Source of the DNA: Pedobacter faecalis
GTDB lineage: Bacteria > Bacteroidota > Bacteroidia > Sphingobacteriales > Sphingobacteriaceae
Direction: 5' to 3'
Length of the DNA: 64,000 nt
Assembly (NCBI RefSeq): GCF_030182585.1
Contig: NZ_JARXOW010000001.1
Coordinates: 186,001-250,000 of the forward strand
This document shows, in pieces, positions 63,978-64,000 of this stretch; the stretch's first letter is position 1, and each line of letters begins with the position of its first letter. A program made the translations under genes and the position numbers. The notes under the pieces are model-generated. The model searched no databases. It saw only the letters and a program-made list of their open reading frames with translations, and was not told where the DNA came from.

Positions 63978-64000
63978 ATCTGAGTCAGGTTTTCCTGATT

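Larger units (their letters stand above)
63385..64000. other. Non-coding, hairpin-rich stretch at the window end
   Basis: No convincing gene is seen in the last 616 nt. The region holds a candidate promoter element for DUF6266 (63446-63453), a segment of short direct repeats and an imperfect inverted repeat (63540-63620), a nested palindrome in GC-rich, partly purine-rich DNA (63776-63845), and a terminator (63941-63977) that may belong to a gene right of the window. Confidence 0.6.

Noticed and set aside
1..64000. Search by eye for tRNA, rRNA, transposase, integrase, toxin-antitoxin pairs and known phage-defence genes
   Set aside because: None recognised. A tRNA scan and a defence-system profile search would be decisive; I could not run them.

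Overview
The window looks like a chromosomal segment of a Bacteroidota bacterium of the Sphingobacteriaceae type (Pedobacter or a close relative). The signs are a PorP/SprF-type IX secretion (T9SS) locus with a CHU_C sorting domain, a FecR/ECF-sigma pair with an STN protein, DUF6266 and LruC proteins, Bacteroidota promoter elements (TTG / TAnnTTTG), few Shine-Dalgarno sites, and the thrS-infC-rpmI-rplT cluster. This placement is inference from gene content; no rRNA or other phylogenetic marker was compared. No tRNA, rRNA, insertion sequence, prophage or CRISPR array was recognised.

Layout. 1-2903 is the 5' part of a large PD40/amidohydrolase gene on the minus strand that leaves the window on the left. 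2996-10200 holds recQ, an Atg22-like MFS permease, a LutA-like CCG protein, then thrS (with a full Bacteroidota promoter), infC (TTG start), rpmI and rplT, closed by a strong terminator. 10258-12772 (minus) is an XRE/S24 repressor followed 5 nt later by bioF and bioD; the repressor is divergent from a GIY-YIG-like gene across three copies of one inverted repeat. 13268-18984 (minus) encodes a metalloprotease/propeller/barrel fusion and a class A penicillin-binding protein.

19114-23639 is a vitamin B12 locus: promoter element, cobalamin riboswitch, BtuB-like receptor, DUF6580 membrane protein, terminator, a BtuF-like protein with no signal peptide and a DUF71/COG2102 PP-loop enzyme. 23619-28588 (minus) is a compact surface-signalling operon: a 15-16-residue-repeat exported protein, a GIN-domain lipoprotein, an ECF sigma factor, a FecR anti-sigma factor and an STN protein carrying the same type of repeat. 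No TonB-dependent receptor is present in this operon. 28640-34317 carries transporters (Bcr/CflA, SulP, TerC), an HMA protein with an HMA-AraC fusion, and a short-chain dehydrogenase. 34388-39011 carries an OmpA protein, an MBL/beta-CASP protein, a YeeZ-like dehydratase/epimerase and two small proteins.

39193-60307 appears to be a cell-surface and matrix region. It has a lone receiver, an initiating sugar transferase with a receiver-like N-terminus, a three-gene T9SS set (OmpA/PorE-like, PorP/SprF, a 1446-residue adhesin with a lectin-like N-terminus), and an AT-richer Wzx/Wzy-type exopolysaccharide operon. That operon encodes a half-length TolC-like protein, a Wzc-like co-polymerase with a degenerate kinase domain, a processive-type GT2, a 44-residue membrane protein, a polymerase, GT2, GT4, GT8, a flippase, a GT11 fucosyltransferase and an unknown last gene. 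The remainder (60469-64000) holds an LruC lipoprotein, a DUF6266 protein and about 600 nt of non-coding, hairpin-rich DNA.
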